In this document: in pieces, positions 1 through 10,475 of the stretch
How the letters are laid out: the number at the start of each line of letters is the position of its first letter
How positions within the stretch are numbered: the stretch's first letter is position 1
NCBI GenBank assembly: GCA_024741835.1
Contig: JAENRP010000170.1
Coordinates: 1 to 64,000 of the forward strand
Source: Diplocarpon mali
Taxonomy: Eukaryota; Ascomycota; Leotiomycetes; Helotiales; Drepanopezizaceae
DNA: 64,000 bases
Reading direction: 5' to 3'
Position numbers and translations under genes: made by a program
Notes under the pieces: model-generated
The model's database searches: none
What the model was told of the DNA's origin: nothing
The model's input: only the letters and a program-made list of their open reading frames with translations

Positions 1-112
1 ACATATACATACATATACATACATATACATACATATACATACATATACATACATATACATACATATACATACATATACATACATATACATACATATACAT
101 ACATATACATAC
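1..112. repeat. Decamer tandem repeat (ACATATACAT)n
   Basis: Eleven perfect head-to-tail copies of the 10-bp unit ACATATACAT fill positions 1-110, followed by a decayed stretch. The array probably continues to the left of the window. It is not the TTAGGG telomere repeat. Confidence 0.97.
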
Positions 113-680
113 ACGCATATGCCATCAAAGCAGGCGCAGTAGATCTGTTCCGATACCCGCGCATCTCTTCCGGTCAGGGTATAGGTAGGGTAGAGCCGTT
201 CGGGCGGCGGAATCTCACCCGAGGACGACCTGGTGCCGAGCTAGATGCGATACAGATGCATGTCTTCTTCTCGGCTGTGCGGTGTGGTATTGGGGTCTGT
301 GGTGTTGTGCGGCGCGGTGCTCTCCTCGCTACCAAGCAGGGACAAGTGGCGACCTGGCCATGTGGACGGGTAGTTCTCGGCACGCCGAAGGTTGTGGTTC
401 CAACTCCGCCCGCCGATTCTCGCCGTGGTCCTCCCACCCGCACGCCGCAACGCAGACGACTCGTCTGGATGCGCGTCGGGTGTCGTCTCGCGGGGGCTGC
501 GGGGCTGTGTGAGGCACCGGTCAGCGACAGGCACGGAGTGAGGGGGCACGGAGTGAGGGTTTCTGGGAGATGGTGAACACGAGCCATCGCTACCCCGTCC
601 CCGCCTGAGCAGTCAAGACGTCGGGACTGGGCCGAGGGGCGGCAGCCAAGGCGGAACCAACCAAGCGGGTAAACAGAGTT
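113..680. other. Intergenic, no gene recognised
   Basis: A GC-rich stretch with overlapping open frames on both strands. None of the translations resembles a known protein and no intron or start context favours one of them. I see no RNA gene here. Confidence 0.5.
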
Positions 681-801
681 TACTCGGTCGTAGGCCAAAC
701 CATCACCCACATGAAAGTCTGATTGAACCTGGCCAGCCCCATGAGAAACCCTCCCTGCCAAAGGACACTAGTGTGGTGTTGATGTGGCCTGCGACGTAGC
801 A
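681..801. mobile_element. Small TIR element, family B copy 1 (121 bp)
   Basis: The left end reads TACTCGGTCGTAGGCC and the right end, reverse-complemented, reads TGCTACGTCGCAGGCC. The inner bases (ACCATCACC against ACATCAACACC) also match. The same termini flank 32219-32340 and 54988-55099, so this is a dispersed non-autonomous DNA element with no coding capacity. The TA-rich outer end suggests a Tc1/mariner-type transposase acting in trans, which is inference. It lies 23 bp left of a 280-bp MITE. Confidence 0.65.
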
Positions 802-824
802 GCTCCGAGGGTGTCGGTACTAAG

Positions 825-1104
825 TACTTAGTACATGGGGAAATAGTCTGAGGTTTTCTGTCTGTGCACACCATATTCTTGGCAATGCTGCTTTTGTTAA
901 ATTCCTTGGTATTTTATATAGCCACCTTTTGCGTCAATCACTGCTTTACATCTATTTGGCATTTCCCTAATCAAATCTCTAATTATCTCAACTGTGATTG
1001 ATTCCTAAGCTTCAAGTACCCCCTATCGAAACCCCTGCATAAAAGAAAGTTTTAGTATAGCGCACAGACAGAAAACCTCAGAATATTTCCCCATGTACTA
1101 AGTA
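825..1104 (-). mobile_element. Mariner-type MITE, family A copy 1 (280 bp)
   Basis: The element has ~43-bp terminal inverted repeats beginning TACTTAGTACATGGGGAAAT and ending in the matching ATTTCCCCATGTACTAAGTA, with TA at both edges. Another 280-bp copy at 7082-7361 differs at about 15 positions by eye, mostly transitions. On the minus strand the interior encodes a ~35-residue fragment (RDLIREMP, then AKGGYIKYQ) that matches the carboxyl end of the transposase of the 1285-bp Tc1/mariner elements at 9191 and 32339. It is therefore an internally deleted derivative of that transposon lineage. Confidence 0.92.
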
Positions 1105-3398
1105 GATTGTGAGATCTCAAGAGCTGAGGTGGGTGGAGTCCATCAACATACTCGGCGCCCCAGACATTGGCGGAAACCCTACTCGCAACAAGAATCGTCG
1201 TCGCCCAACAGGTTGATTGCGCCTGATAGTAGGCTCTGGCCTCTGGAGTAGTGCTGTTTACTTGAACCCCCAAGGCGTTTGCGAGGGGGAAGGGGGGGGG
1301 GGAGAGAAAACAAACAAAACAAAGAAAAGCAGGGGTACTCGCTCGTCAGAACCGGTGGGCATTGAGGCGAACTCCACACTCTGATATACGTGTCACAGGG
1401 AACGTAGCAGAGAAAATCACATCATGTAAAAAGCTGGACGGACACCGGAACCCGTGGGAGGTCTCTATGCGTGTCTAGCGAAAACAATCGACAATAGCTT
1501 GCTTGTACTGCTACTGTACCCATCCTTATCTCGAAGAAGTACGGCGCTACCCTCGAGGACAGTCAGTCTGGTTCGGCGCAAGCCCGAGGAACCCCATGGT
1601 AGCGTCCTGTCGCGGGTACTGTAGAGGGCGTTCGCAGGGGGCGGGGGACATGCGGACATGCTTTCTGTCATATGCTGATCGCCTGGCCTGCAACGGAAGA
1701 GGCAGAAGTGCCGTGGTACAGCGGGGATGGATGTTTCTTGGAAGTAACATGGAATCTTCCCCCCCTGCACATCAACCATCGATAATACCGAGAGAGCGAG
1801 AGATGGCTCGCTGCCCAGCTGGCGTGCGTCGCAGGAATATCCTGATCTGTTCGCATCACCCTCTCGTCAGAGTCGGGAGACTTTTCTGGTACCGGTATGG
1901 GATGGGGGTATCCAAGGGCCCCCTTCTCAGCCGGCGACAAGAGGGACCCGCTGCACCATGGACGCAAGCCGGGGTCGTGGGGTTGAAAGTGCAGCAAGAT
2001 GGGAAATGGGCCGGGGACTTGCCAACAGCGCCCAAGACGCTACCAAGCTTCTCGAGAAATGCTGTGCAGTCTCTCCTTGAGTTGGCTGAGTAATGATTGC
2101 GAATTCGTAAGCGTTCCCAGGTGGTGATGGTGTTCGAAATCCCAACTCCCCCCCATCCGCCTCCCCGCCTCCCCCGTGTCCCCCGTGTTGCGATGGTCAT
2201 CGATGGATCAACGCATAGGAGCAGCTCGATGACCTCGTCTCCGAGCGATTGGGAAATCAGGACGTGGCGCTGCGAGCATCGAGTCGAGATCAAACATCCC
2301 CAGGCCGGAGGGATGCCCGCATCTCAGCGCCGAGAAGGCGGAGAGTACTCCAGTACTCATGTGGGGGGGTCCCCTTCAACTCCCCCGTACAATATGTAAT
2401 GGGCATCTCGGCGCCAACATGGCTCAAGACACGACGACGAACAGGCGTATGCAACAGGCATCATCTAGAAGAAGGACACGGGTGAGGAGAAATCTTGTTC
2501 GGTGCTAGAAATAAATGTGAACGGCTAGGATATGCCCTGGGCGCAGACCGGGAGCTATGTCCCGGCTTACTACCACAGATATACCTCGACCCAGCTTCGA
2601 CGGTGCACGCTCATCTTGGTCGCTGGCGATCCGGCAGAGTAGAAAACGCTTCTCCGCTCCGGTAACTCGTCGAGTAAGAGCAGTTTTGATCGGAGTCACG
2701 TCGGTCGAGCCGATGGATTCTGATCATCTCGCCACGGGAATCTCTCAGCACCTGTTTCTCCGCTCGTATTGGCACTCCCCCCTCCCAGAGTTCGACACTC
2801 GAAATCGCTGTCGGATGAAAGAGACAAGAGACGACGAGACTGCACGATACCAATATATGTGGCTGTGTAGTGCTGGCAGGGCCATGGCGCCAAGATATCT
2901 CTTACACGTTGTAGGAGGGAACCATGGCCAGACTGAAATAAAAAAATAATAATAAAAAAAGACGAAAGAAATGAAGAGAAGAGACAAGAGAATCCTTGTC
3001 GGGACGCTTCTGTACGCCCTCGCGCCTCCGAGATGCCGTTGGCCTCCCTGTCCAGGCCTTGTCGGGGGAGAGATATTCCAGGTTCGTCGAGATCCATCTC
3101 GCCCAGTACCGGGCGCACGGTTACCGCCCAGAGGGAGGAGATTGATCAGCTGACCCTCTCTGAAATTGTGGGATCTGATAGACCCGCGCAGCAATAGGAG
3201 ACGTGCGACACAAAGGATGCTGGGTGCGGAGGCGGAGGAACGTGTGGTGTTTGGCTCTGCGCGCATGGACTTGTCTGGTTGCGCTTGGCGAATCTCTCCT
3301 CATCCTTCGCGATGGATCGATTTGTTTATTGTTTCCCCTCTCGTCTGATGCACCACAAGAGTTCTAAACGAGATGGCACCTGCGGAAAACGCTTTAGC
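1105..3398. other. Intergenic, no gene recognised
   Basis: Several open frames of 60-196 codons overlap on both strands (for example 1503-2093 plus), but none has a recognisable domain, a convincing start or plausible splice partners. The segment has poly-G tracts near 1290-1303 and an A-rich run at 2940-2960. I see no RNA gene or transposon end. Confidence 0.45.
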
Positions 3399-3859
3399 TG
3401 TAGCAGGTGCAAGGAGAGACTAGTATGAAAACTCTTCAGATTTAATATTTGGGTTCTTATACCTACACGGGACCTGTATTCCTTCTGTACGAGTCTAGCC
3501 TATACCTTCGTCGATAGTTATCCCCTTTAGGTCTTGGGCGAGTACGTTCTTGGAGGTGTTTAGATAAATAAAGTTGCCTTGGGTTCCGTATCCTAGGATA
3601 AGGCCTCCTTGCTCATAGCGGCGGCTATTTACTTACCTGTACCGAGCATCCTACTTACCAGTTATCGGCAGCTTTCAACCGTAGCCTTTCTTGTTAAGAT
3701 TTAGCTTTCGTAGATCAATCTTTCCAGCTCGGGCTAGGTGTCCGGAATTGGTCCTCCCCCCTCTTTTTCCGAGCTAGTATAATCTGCCCTATGCCCCCTT
3801 GTTTATTGTTAAGCCCTTCTGGTAATCATGGATATATATCTGAATAGCTCCGGGGTACA
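3399..3859 (-). mobile_element. LTR-like dispersed repeat copy 1 (461 bp), probably solo LTR
   Basis: Read on the minus strand the segment starts TGTACC, passes GGGCTTAA and a purine-rich GAGGGGGG tract, and ends in TACA. A homologous 447-bp copy lies on the plus strand at 36031-36477 with the same start, the same CTCGC..AAGACCTA block and the same TACTAGT..TACA end. TG..CA ends suggest a long terminal repeat. I find no primer-binding site, polypurine tract, internal gag/pol or clear target duplication next to either copy, so it is either a solo LTR with decayed flanks or another class of repeat. Confidence 0.6.
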
Positions 3860-3888
3860 TAAATACAGGTCGAAAATTCAGGGGATTT

Positions 3889-4084
3889 GTAAAGAGGGAG
3901 TCAAAGAGGGAGTCAAAGAGGGAGTAAAAGAGGGAGTCAAAGAGGGAGTCAAAGAGGGAGTCAAAGAGGGAGTAAAAGAGGGAGTCAAAGAGGGAGTCAA
4001 AGAGGGAGTCAAAGAGGGAGTCAAAGAGGGAGTCAAAGAGGGTGTAATTGAGAGTGTAAAAGAGATAGTAAAAGAGGGAGTAAA
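3889..4084. repeat. 12-bp minisatellite (TCAAAGAGGGAG)n
   Basis: About 16 copies of a 12-bp unit, nearly perfect at the left and drifting at the right (TCAAAG to TAAAAG, GTGTAATTGAGA). Because 12 is a multiple of three the plus strand stays open and would read as a Lys-Glu-Gly-Val repeat within an open frame at 3828-4412. That frame starts inside the LTR-like repeat on the opposite strand and its tail has no recognisable domain, so I do not call it a gene. Confidence 0.9.
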
Positions 4085-4490
4085 ACTTCGCGTCCCGGAG
4101 CTCCCGAGAAGTTCAGACTCTTATTCGACTGGGGGTTTCACATTTCGTAGTCCCCAAGACTCAGTCCCGGCTCGGCAGACTCTCGAAGAATTCGCAGACG
4201 CTTCAAGAATCCGCAGGTCTCGCCGGAGACACCGCACCGCGTACCGGTGGTCCGTCATCTCCCACGATGGACCAGTTGCCAAGATCCGCAGCGAGGCTGT
4301 GTGGTCGATGAGCCGACTCCACATGGAGAAGTCAAGATCCCGGCATGGGGAAGTTCACGGCATCCTGGGCTCATCCTCTTGGATGGAGATCGCGGGCGGC
4401 ATCTCGCTATAAGAAGCCGGTGTTCAGCGGCGTCGGTGGTCGGCCAGGCTCGCTCACACACTCTCTCTCGTGGGAACATCATCGCTCATC

Positions 4491-5468
4491 ATGCTCTTCC
4501 TGCTCCTCGTCGCTTCTGCCGTTCCGGCCATCATGGCCTGCCCTCAGCACGACTACAATACTCGTGGCCTCGTCAACAAGAGAGCTACCAGTGACTGGGC
4601 ATACGACGCATCGTACAACTGGGGGATGATCAACAAAGGTACGATCCAGCTCACCACAGCCCCGACCCATACCCGTTTCCGGCTGAACTGACCATCCCCA
4701 GACTACACTCTCTGCCAGACCGGAACCCAACAGTCCCCAATCGAGCTGAGGACGACGCAGGGCATGGCGTCGACCCACCAGCCGACTTTCGATCCGAATG
4801 GCTACTCCAATGTCAAGGGCGAGGTGTTCAACTGGGGGTGAGTGTCCGCTCGTGGCTGGCGTGTCGTCGGCCGCCCGATCTGTTCCTCCGCAACGGACCC
4901 GGGGACTAATGCGTCTCTGGCTAGATACGGTCCTGCCTTCAACAACCCGTTCAGCGCCAACGGGCCAGCCATGAAGTACGACGATACCACGCTCTACCTG
5001 AAGGGCCTCCACATCCACTCTCCGGCCGATCACTCCATCTCTGGCGACCGAGCCAAGGCAGAGCTCCACCTGGTGCACGCCGATGCCAGCGGCGCCCCGA
5101 AGGGCGTCATAGCCATCCTCATCGACCCCGGAAACGCCGACTCGGCCTTCTTCTCCCAGTTCCTCGCGGGCAACTCCAGCGGCGGCTACCCCACGCCGGC
5201 CACGTCGACCCTGCCCAGCTTCGACTCTCAGGACAGGCACAACATCACGCTCGACATCCTGCAAGCCATCAAGGAGGTCAACATGTTCAGCGATTTCTGG
5301 ACCTACCAGGGCAGCCTCACCAGCCCGCCCTGCACCGAGGGGATCCGCTTCTGGGTTGCGCGGAACGTGCTGTATGTCAGCAATGCGCAGATGCAGGCCA
5401 TCCTGGCTGTCAGCACCTTCTCCGCCCGGGCCGAGCAAGAAATTTGGATGCACGGCATCAACAGGTAG
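4491..5468 (+). CDS. Secreted alpha-class carbonic anhydrase
   Basis: Zinc enzyme for reversible CO2 hydration, expected outside the cell. Model of three exons: 4491-4638, 4702-4837, 4925-5468, giving 275 residues; both introns are GT-AG and keep frame. Residues 1-16 form a hydrophobic signal peptide ending before CPQHDY, and a Lys-Arg at 30-31 could be a Kex2-type processing site. The zinc ligands are visible as HIH at 124-126 (in GLHIHSPADHS) and the third His in AELHLVH at 143, together with the family's QSPIEL (59-64) and SLTSPPCTEG signatures. I chose ATG 4491; an upstream in-frame GTG is not needed. It stands alone among repeats, with an LTR-like element and a minisatellite upstream. 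Confidence 0.93.
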
Positions 5469-7081
5469 AAGCCAGGAATCCGTATGGACTGGTTTCGNTT
5501 TTGGCGATCGTTCTTGACTGTACATGTATCGATGCCCTCTGCGTTTGACACGAGATATATACCCTTCAATCATGAAATCTCTTATGATAGACCGACCATT
5601 TCTCTGACCGTTGGTGGCGGCCCGACAGCCCGCGTGGTGCCGAAGTAATCTGAATCTGACCCCACTTCCATCATTTGAGCGGCAAGACGAGGCAGCTCGG
5701 GCCGAGGCACCCCCCCTTCCCGGTCGGAGTCTCCCGGCTGTAGGAGACACCCGCCCGGGATCTTCCCACGCCGAAGCCGACGGGCCCGATCCGCGCTCCC
5801 CGGCGCCCCGGAGTCGAGGCTCCGGGACAGATTTACCACGAGGCTTGGTGTTTGGGAGGCGGAGGACTCGAGTAGACTAGCGCGGAGCACAGACCGGGCC
5901 ACATACGAGGCTTGGCATGCGCATGGCATACTACTCTCGTGTGCTTTGCCCTCTTTGTGATTAGATCGTCGGCGACGACCAGGAAGCTCGAATCGATTGA
6001 TGGAGGAAGGAACGCATGGACAAGTCGCGTCGGGGTCACGTGGGCGTGTCATGTGGGTAGCCTCGCCCGCGTAGCACCGAATGGCCCTTTCGGCCATTCT
6101 ACCGACCGATCCGACGCAACCGAATATACACATGGGATCCCCTATTTGGATTATGCCTCANCCCCCGGTGATACCGATAATTTCAGTGTGCGCATCCTGG
6201 TGCAACCAACCGTCTCATTCCCCCGTCCTGCCCTCATCAGCCGACCACGGACAACACAATAAGCGGCCCCCAGCCCGGGTGCGGCGACCAGCGTGCCCCT
6301 CTAGTCGATGTGCAAAGGCACCGCGTCGGCGGCCGACGCTCAAGCCAGCCTAAGCGAGATAGGCGCCAGCGCCTGTTTAGCCGCGACACCGCAGGAGCCC
6401 CGATTGCAGGTGCGCACGAAAATAGCTCGACCAAGCTTTTCCCCACGCGAACTGGCCAGCCTTTTCGCCCAGCGTGCGGGGCGATTTTCTCTCGGCGGGC
6501 CGGCCAAGAGCCTGCTTCGAGATCGTCTTCCGTCCGGGGGACGCCGCCAAGCGAACCGGGGCGGCTCCTCCCTCCTGCGCCCCTCCGCAGCACCACTGAT
6601 TAGCCTCCCTCGGGCCAGCCAGAAGCGCAAAGCTTGTCAGAGCTCTCGAACCCGAAGGCCGAAAGAGGAGTCCGACCCTGGATATGACGATGAGTGTGCC
6701 GTCGAAACCCGGCGCCGAAAAAGCACGGCGAAGGATGGATCCTGGCTGCGGAGAAATGCAGACGAAGGAAGCCGGATGCGTGAGACGTGAGACTAGGCTA
6801 TTTGATATCGGCCCTCCCCCCCACACACATACATATCGCAGACACGAGGAGTAGATCGCGCGCCGGGGATTTCTCTCGCTCTTCGGCATTCCGAATCCGT
6901 ACTGCAACGGCGGTCCGGCTGTGATGGATGCCCTGCGACCGGGGACGACTGGGGGCTTGGGTGATCCAGCGTATGCCGGATCAAAAAGGGCTAGGTGCCG
7001 TACTGAAAATAGAGGTTGATTCCTAGTGGTCGGCAGAAGCTTGTAAAATTCGAATCCAACTCTGTATCTGTGCTCCTTTTA
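5469..7081. other. Intergenic, no gene recognised; two ambiguous bases
   Basis: A 1.6-kb GC-rich stretch with many overlapping open frames on both strands (for example 6308-6790 plus and 6377-6907 minus), all compositionally alike and without a recognisable motif. Unresolved N bases occur at 5498 and 6161, so frames across them are unreliable. The first part is the 3' flank of the carbonic anhydrase gene. Confidence 0.45.
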
Positions 7082-7361
7082 TACTTAGTACATGGGGAAA
7101 TAATTTGAGGTTTTCTGTCTGTGCACACTAGATTCTTGGCAATGCTGCTTTTGTTAAATTCCTTAGTATTTTATATAGCCACCTTTTGCGTCAATCACCG
7201 CTTTACATCCATTTGTCATTTCCCTAATCAAATCTCTAATTATCTCAACTGTTATTGATTCCTAAGCTTCAAGTACCCCCTATCGAAACCCCTGTACAAA
7301 AGAAAGTTTTAGTATAGCGCACAGACAGAAAACCTCAGATTATTTCCCCATGTACTAAGTA
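7082..7361 (-). mobile_element. Mariner-type MITE, family A copy 2 (280 bp)
   Basis: Same length, TIRs and TA edges as the copy at 825-1104, at roughly 95% identity by eye and with no length difference. It carries the same transposase carboxyl-terminal fragment on the minus strand, including a TAG where a Trp codon is expected. The exact equality of length indicates that both moved as this deleted form. Confidence 0.93.
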
Positions 7362-8345
7362 CGAGTGCTTCGTGGCCACTTCAGGGGCTAATTACATAAG
7401 CCAGTCCTCGGAGCCTGAGGCTCCTCATAGCGCAACACTTGGGCTATTCGTACGTTGGGGGGTATGAGAGGCGGTCCATCCACCTGCCACCGTCCGGGGC
7501 CCGGAGACAGTCGGCAGACAGGTCATGTGACTAATTGTCATGTGACCAGACACATGATAAGCGAAGCTCGGCAAATGCTGTATTTACTCGACGCTCTCGA
7601 GGGATAGCTCGAAGGGCCAGCTTTCTACACACGTCTACAACACAACGTATCCGGAGAAGCTGCACCGGTGCGCACAGCCACCTCACGTGCACCCAAGAGT
7701 GCGTCGGGCTCGGGGACATGCCGCCTCTGTTTTTGGGTTGGCGGCATGGGCGACGCCAGCAGAAACACGAGGCAGCGTCGTGTGGCAGCAAAGGGGGAAA
7801 AAAAGACTTTGTAGTCGATCTCCTCACGGGGGCCATGCCTGCAGCTCGGTGCAGGCGTACGCTGTGCGCTTGCCATGCATGTTTTGATCTACCCAGAGCC
7901 GAATGCAGTGTGTCTGGATGTTGGAGACGGAGGATCGCCGGTTCTTTTTTTTTTCTTTTTTTTCTTTCTTTTCTTTCTTTTTTCGTTTCTTTTCCTTTTT
8001 TCTCTTTCTCTTTTCGTTTCTTTTCCTTCTTTCTCTTTTTCCCCCTCTTTTGTTTCCGAGCGCAAGCACGCGTGAAGCGGAAGGCCGCCCGGATCAGATC
8101 TTGGTTCGAAGGGCCACACGGCGGCGGGAGAAGAAGTCGGAGGGCGGCGTTGCTGCGCGCGTGCTTGGCTGGACCTACACGTGGGTTCTTGTTGCAACGA
8201 TTCGACGTGATGGGGCATGGCGAGGGGGATGGCTCCTCTGTCTCTTGCCTCTTGCCATGTGCATATTGTCTCGTGATGAATGTCTTGCCGTAGAATTCCC
8301 TGGCAGTGTGCAGGATATATATTGTCAAATAATTTCCACTCCACC
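7362..8345. other. Intergenic with a pyrimidine tract at 7942-8051
   Basis: The main feature is a ~110-bp stretch made almost wholly of T and C on the plus strand, a polypurine-polypyrimidine repeat of mixed TTTC and TTTTTC units. It produces long but spurious Lys/Glu-rich (minus) and Phe/Ser-rich (plus) open frames at 7531-8349 and 7535-8293. I see no supported gene. Confidence 0.7.
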
Positions 8346-8464
8346 GCATACGACCATAGACTGAGGAGAATTGGGCATCCCGTCCGCTCTGCCATACACA
8401 AGCCTCAGATCGGCAGATTAGTAGTTGGGTGGGTGACCACCAGCGAATACCTGCTGTTGTATGC
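8346..8464 (+). rRNA. 5S ribosomal RNA gene
   Basis: A 119-nt segment starts GCATACGACCATAGA and ends CTGTTGTATGC, so the two ends pair as the terminal helix (GCATAC with GTATGC). The interior has the fungal 5S landmarks: CATCCCGTCCGCTCTGCC, AGTAGTTGGGTGGGTGACCACC (internal control region, quoted in part) and AGCGAATACC. A T6 run directly follows as the RNA polymerase III terminator. Single dispersed 5S genes are usual in filamentous ascomycetes. Two positions look unusual for a fungal 5S (ACCTGCTGTT rather than CCTGGCTGTT), so either a divergent functional copy or an early pseudogene is possible. Confidence 0.9.
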
Positions 8465-8470
8465 TTTTTT
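8465..8470 (+). terminator. Pol III T-run terminator of the 5S gene
   Basis: Six consecutive T residues immediately after the 3' end of the 5S rRNA gene, the standard RNA polymerase III stop signal. Confidence 0.85.
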
Positions 8471-8493
8471 GGCTCTGCATGTCTCTAACTGTG

Positions 8494-8613
8494 CATCTTC
8501 CACCCGCTAACGATAGAAGCTTCGTAGGTTTCCGCTCTGCAGAAGTTTTGGGAGTCGATGTCTCGAGGCTGGCTACAGTCTACGGATGGGAGAACCTTTT
8601 GGGAGGCTGTGAG
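8494..8613 (+). pseudogene. Possible decayed 5S-rRNA-like copy
   Basis: About 30 bp after the 5S terminator a second segment has ACGATAGA, an exact CCGCTCTGC (8532-8540) and GGATGGGAGAACC (8585-8597) in the order and approximate spacing of the 5S gene, with ~10 extra bases between the last two. GGATGGGAGA also resembles the 5S box C of other eukaryotes. There is no closing helix and no T-run, so it would be non-functional. Chance similarity is not excluded. Confidence 0.3.
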
Positions 8614-9190
8614 TTAGACGTTCGTATCCATCCTTCCCCCCCGCAGACCGGGGCTCACCAGAACGCCGGCTTCCCGGCCTCGATCATCTGTGCATGCAGC
8701 CGCGCCAGAAGGATATCTTTTCTCGCCCCGGCAGGACAGGGGAACACGAGCCCGTCTTGGCTCTAGCTTCGGCCGTGGGCTCTGAAAGCAGGGCTGCATC
8801 CATCTATTGAAAATACACTCAAGACATAGTCGTAACACGAGACTTTAATTACGGGCGATAATCACCCTGTGCCTGGGGACGTACTTATTCCCTTCCTGAG
8901 GGGGGGGAGATCGGTGGGCTTTAATCCACAGAAACTGCGAAAATAAGAACGCTCGGGAGTGGTGGCAGCTGGCGCGGAGTAGCTGAAGGGCTATTGCCCA
9001 GGTGTGAAGGTGAAGAACATGGGGCGAAGAGGGTCAAGATGGTTAGCAAGACACGACAGAAAGGCTTCAAGACCGAACGGCCCGTGCGTGGTGAGAACGT
9101 CCACGAGCCCCGGAGTTGTGGGTAGGTAGTATTCAGAAGGATTCAAGGGCTGGCTTGAGAGACGTCATTCATATTAGTACATCTCAGGTG
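8614..9190. other. Intergenic, no gene recognised
   Basis: Nothing recognised between the 5S region and the Tc1/mariner element; short overlapping open frames only, and a G-run near 8901-8908. Confidence 0.5.
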
Positions 9191-10475
9191 TACTTGGTAT
9201 ATGCCCGAAATAATATACAAGTGCTATCTATGCGTAATTCTACCGGTTTCTATTAATAGGGCTTATATATAAGGGGTATAGCTAATGATTTATCTATAAC
9301 GATTTGCCGCTTTTTATATTGAAAATTAACGCTTTTAATATGGATTCTTCATTTAGTATACCGACTCTAAAGATACTTATAAAATAGACCTCTTATAATA
9401 AACGAGTATACTATCAGACTTTTTATTTTAATACTAGTTGGACTTAAGATTAGATCGCCCTTTAATTAAACCTTACTTAACGTTAAGTTTAATACGCTTT
9501 ATAGACTTGATTAACTCTTTAATATTATCTTTAAAGCTATAAAGCTCACTTAAATACTTTATAATAAAAATACCTTATTCAATAGGTTATAGCCTTAAGA
9601 GCAAATCGATATACTCCTTAGGCTAATATTCCTTTAATTCTTTATTAGAACGTCGGCTTTTATATTATTCGTATAGCTTTTAAAAAGGAAGGCTTCGTTT
9701 AATAAATTGCTTATTAAAAACCAGTCCTTATATATACGAATCAGATCTCTTAACTTTAATAGGCTATTAAGCATAAGGATTAAACTAAAGAGCAATAGTT
9801 TTCAATCTTATAAAGTGATAAAACGTAGGTTAATCTTAGGAAATATATAAAGGAATAGATTATATAAGAAATCGGGTCTTAAGAAGAATATCACCCTAAT
9901 TATATTAAGGATCGATATTAAAAGAAGATCAGATAGATATTTTAAAGAATAATATTAAGGAAATATAATTAGTATTAAAGGTTATTTTAAGAAAAGGATT
10001 AAGAAACGATAAATAAAGGTTTATACTTTAGAATTATTATCCTAAAGGTTTAAGAGATTCTATAGCAATATCCTAAGCTTGAATTCCAATAGGATAATGC
10101 AAAAGGGCACACTTTTAAATATACTCAATTAGTATTTAAAGCAATCGGGATTACCCCTATCTTTTAGCCTGCGAATTCTCCTAATTTGAACCCAATCGAG
10201 ATAGTATAAGATAAAATGAAAGATTATATTAAAGGTAAATATCCAAAGGTTCATCGATCTTATAAGAGACTATATAAAGCTATAAAAGAAGCGTAGGAAT
10301 TGATAACAATTGAAAGGATTAGAGCATTAATTAGGGAAATGCCAAAGAGATATAAAGCTATAATCGCAGCAGAAGGAGGCCATATAAAATATTAAGGAAA
10401 TTGTAAAAGCAGCATTGCCAAGTATCTAGTATGCACGGCCTAGAATTGTACATTATTTACCTATAGTACGAAGTA
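9191..10475 (+). mobile_element. Tc1/mariner transposon copy 1 (1285 bp), RIP-degraded
   Basis: The element runs from TACTTGGTATATGCCC to a degenerate inverted copy ending TACGAAGTA, with TIRs of about 43 bp and TA at each end. A copy of exactly the same length lies inverted at 32339-33623. The interior is strongly AT-rich and its transposase frame is full of TAA/TAG codons, as expected after C-to-T mutation by RIP. The family's short deleted derivatives are the MITEs at 825 and 7082. Confidence 0.93.
9340..10402 (+). pseudogene. Tc1/mariner transposase, RIP-inactivated
   Basis: The frame starts at ATG 9340 (MDSSFSIPTLKILIK) and reads through a helix-turn-helix-like region in which nearly every expected Gln codon is TAA or TAG. 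Further on, DNAKGH and then PANSPNLNPIE mark the second Asp and the Glu region of a DD34E-type catalytic core, with a stop where the Trp before PANSP is expected. The end matches the carboxyl fragment kept in the MITEs (REMPKR..AGYIKY-like). Dozens of stops mean it cannot make transposase. The pattern of CAA/CAG to TAA/TAG and TGG to TAG is the expected RIP outcome. Confidence 0.9.

Noticed and set aside
1..112. Telomere
   Set aside because: The repeat is ACATATACAT, not the fungal TTAGGG repeat, and it is an ordinary microsatellite-like array.
1503..2093. 196-codon plus-strand open frame
   Set aside because: Low-complexity, Arg-rich translation with no motif; the opposite strand is equally open, so it is likely a GC-rich chance frame.
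3889..4084. CRISPR-like direct repeats
   Set aside because: The repeats are contiguous 12-bp units without spacers, and this is a eukaryotic sequence.
3828..4412. 194-codon open frame with Lys-Glu-Gly-Val repeats
   Set aside because: The repeats come from a 12-bp minisatellite; the start lies in an LTR-like repeat on the other strand and the tail resembles nothing known.
7045..7075. tRNA-like ATTCGAATCC
   Set aside because: No T stem and no upstream A box at the right distance.
7531..8349. 272-codon Lys/Glu-rich open frame on the minus strand (and its plus-strand partner)
   Set aside because: It is produced by the T/C-rich tract at 7942-8051, has no recognisable flanking domain, and overlaps the 5S rRNA gene start.
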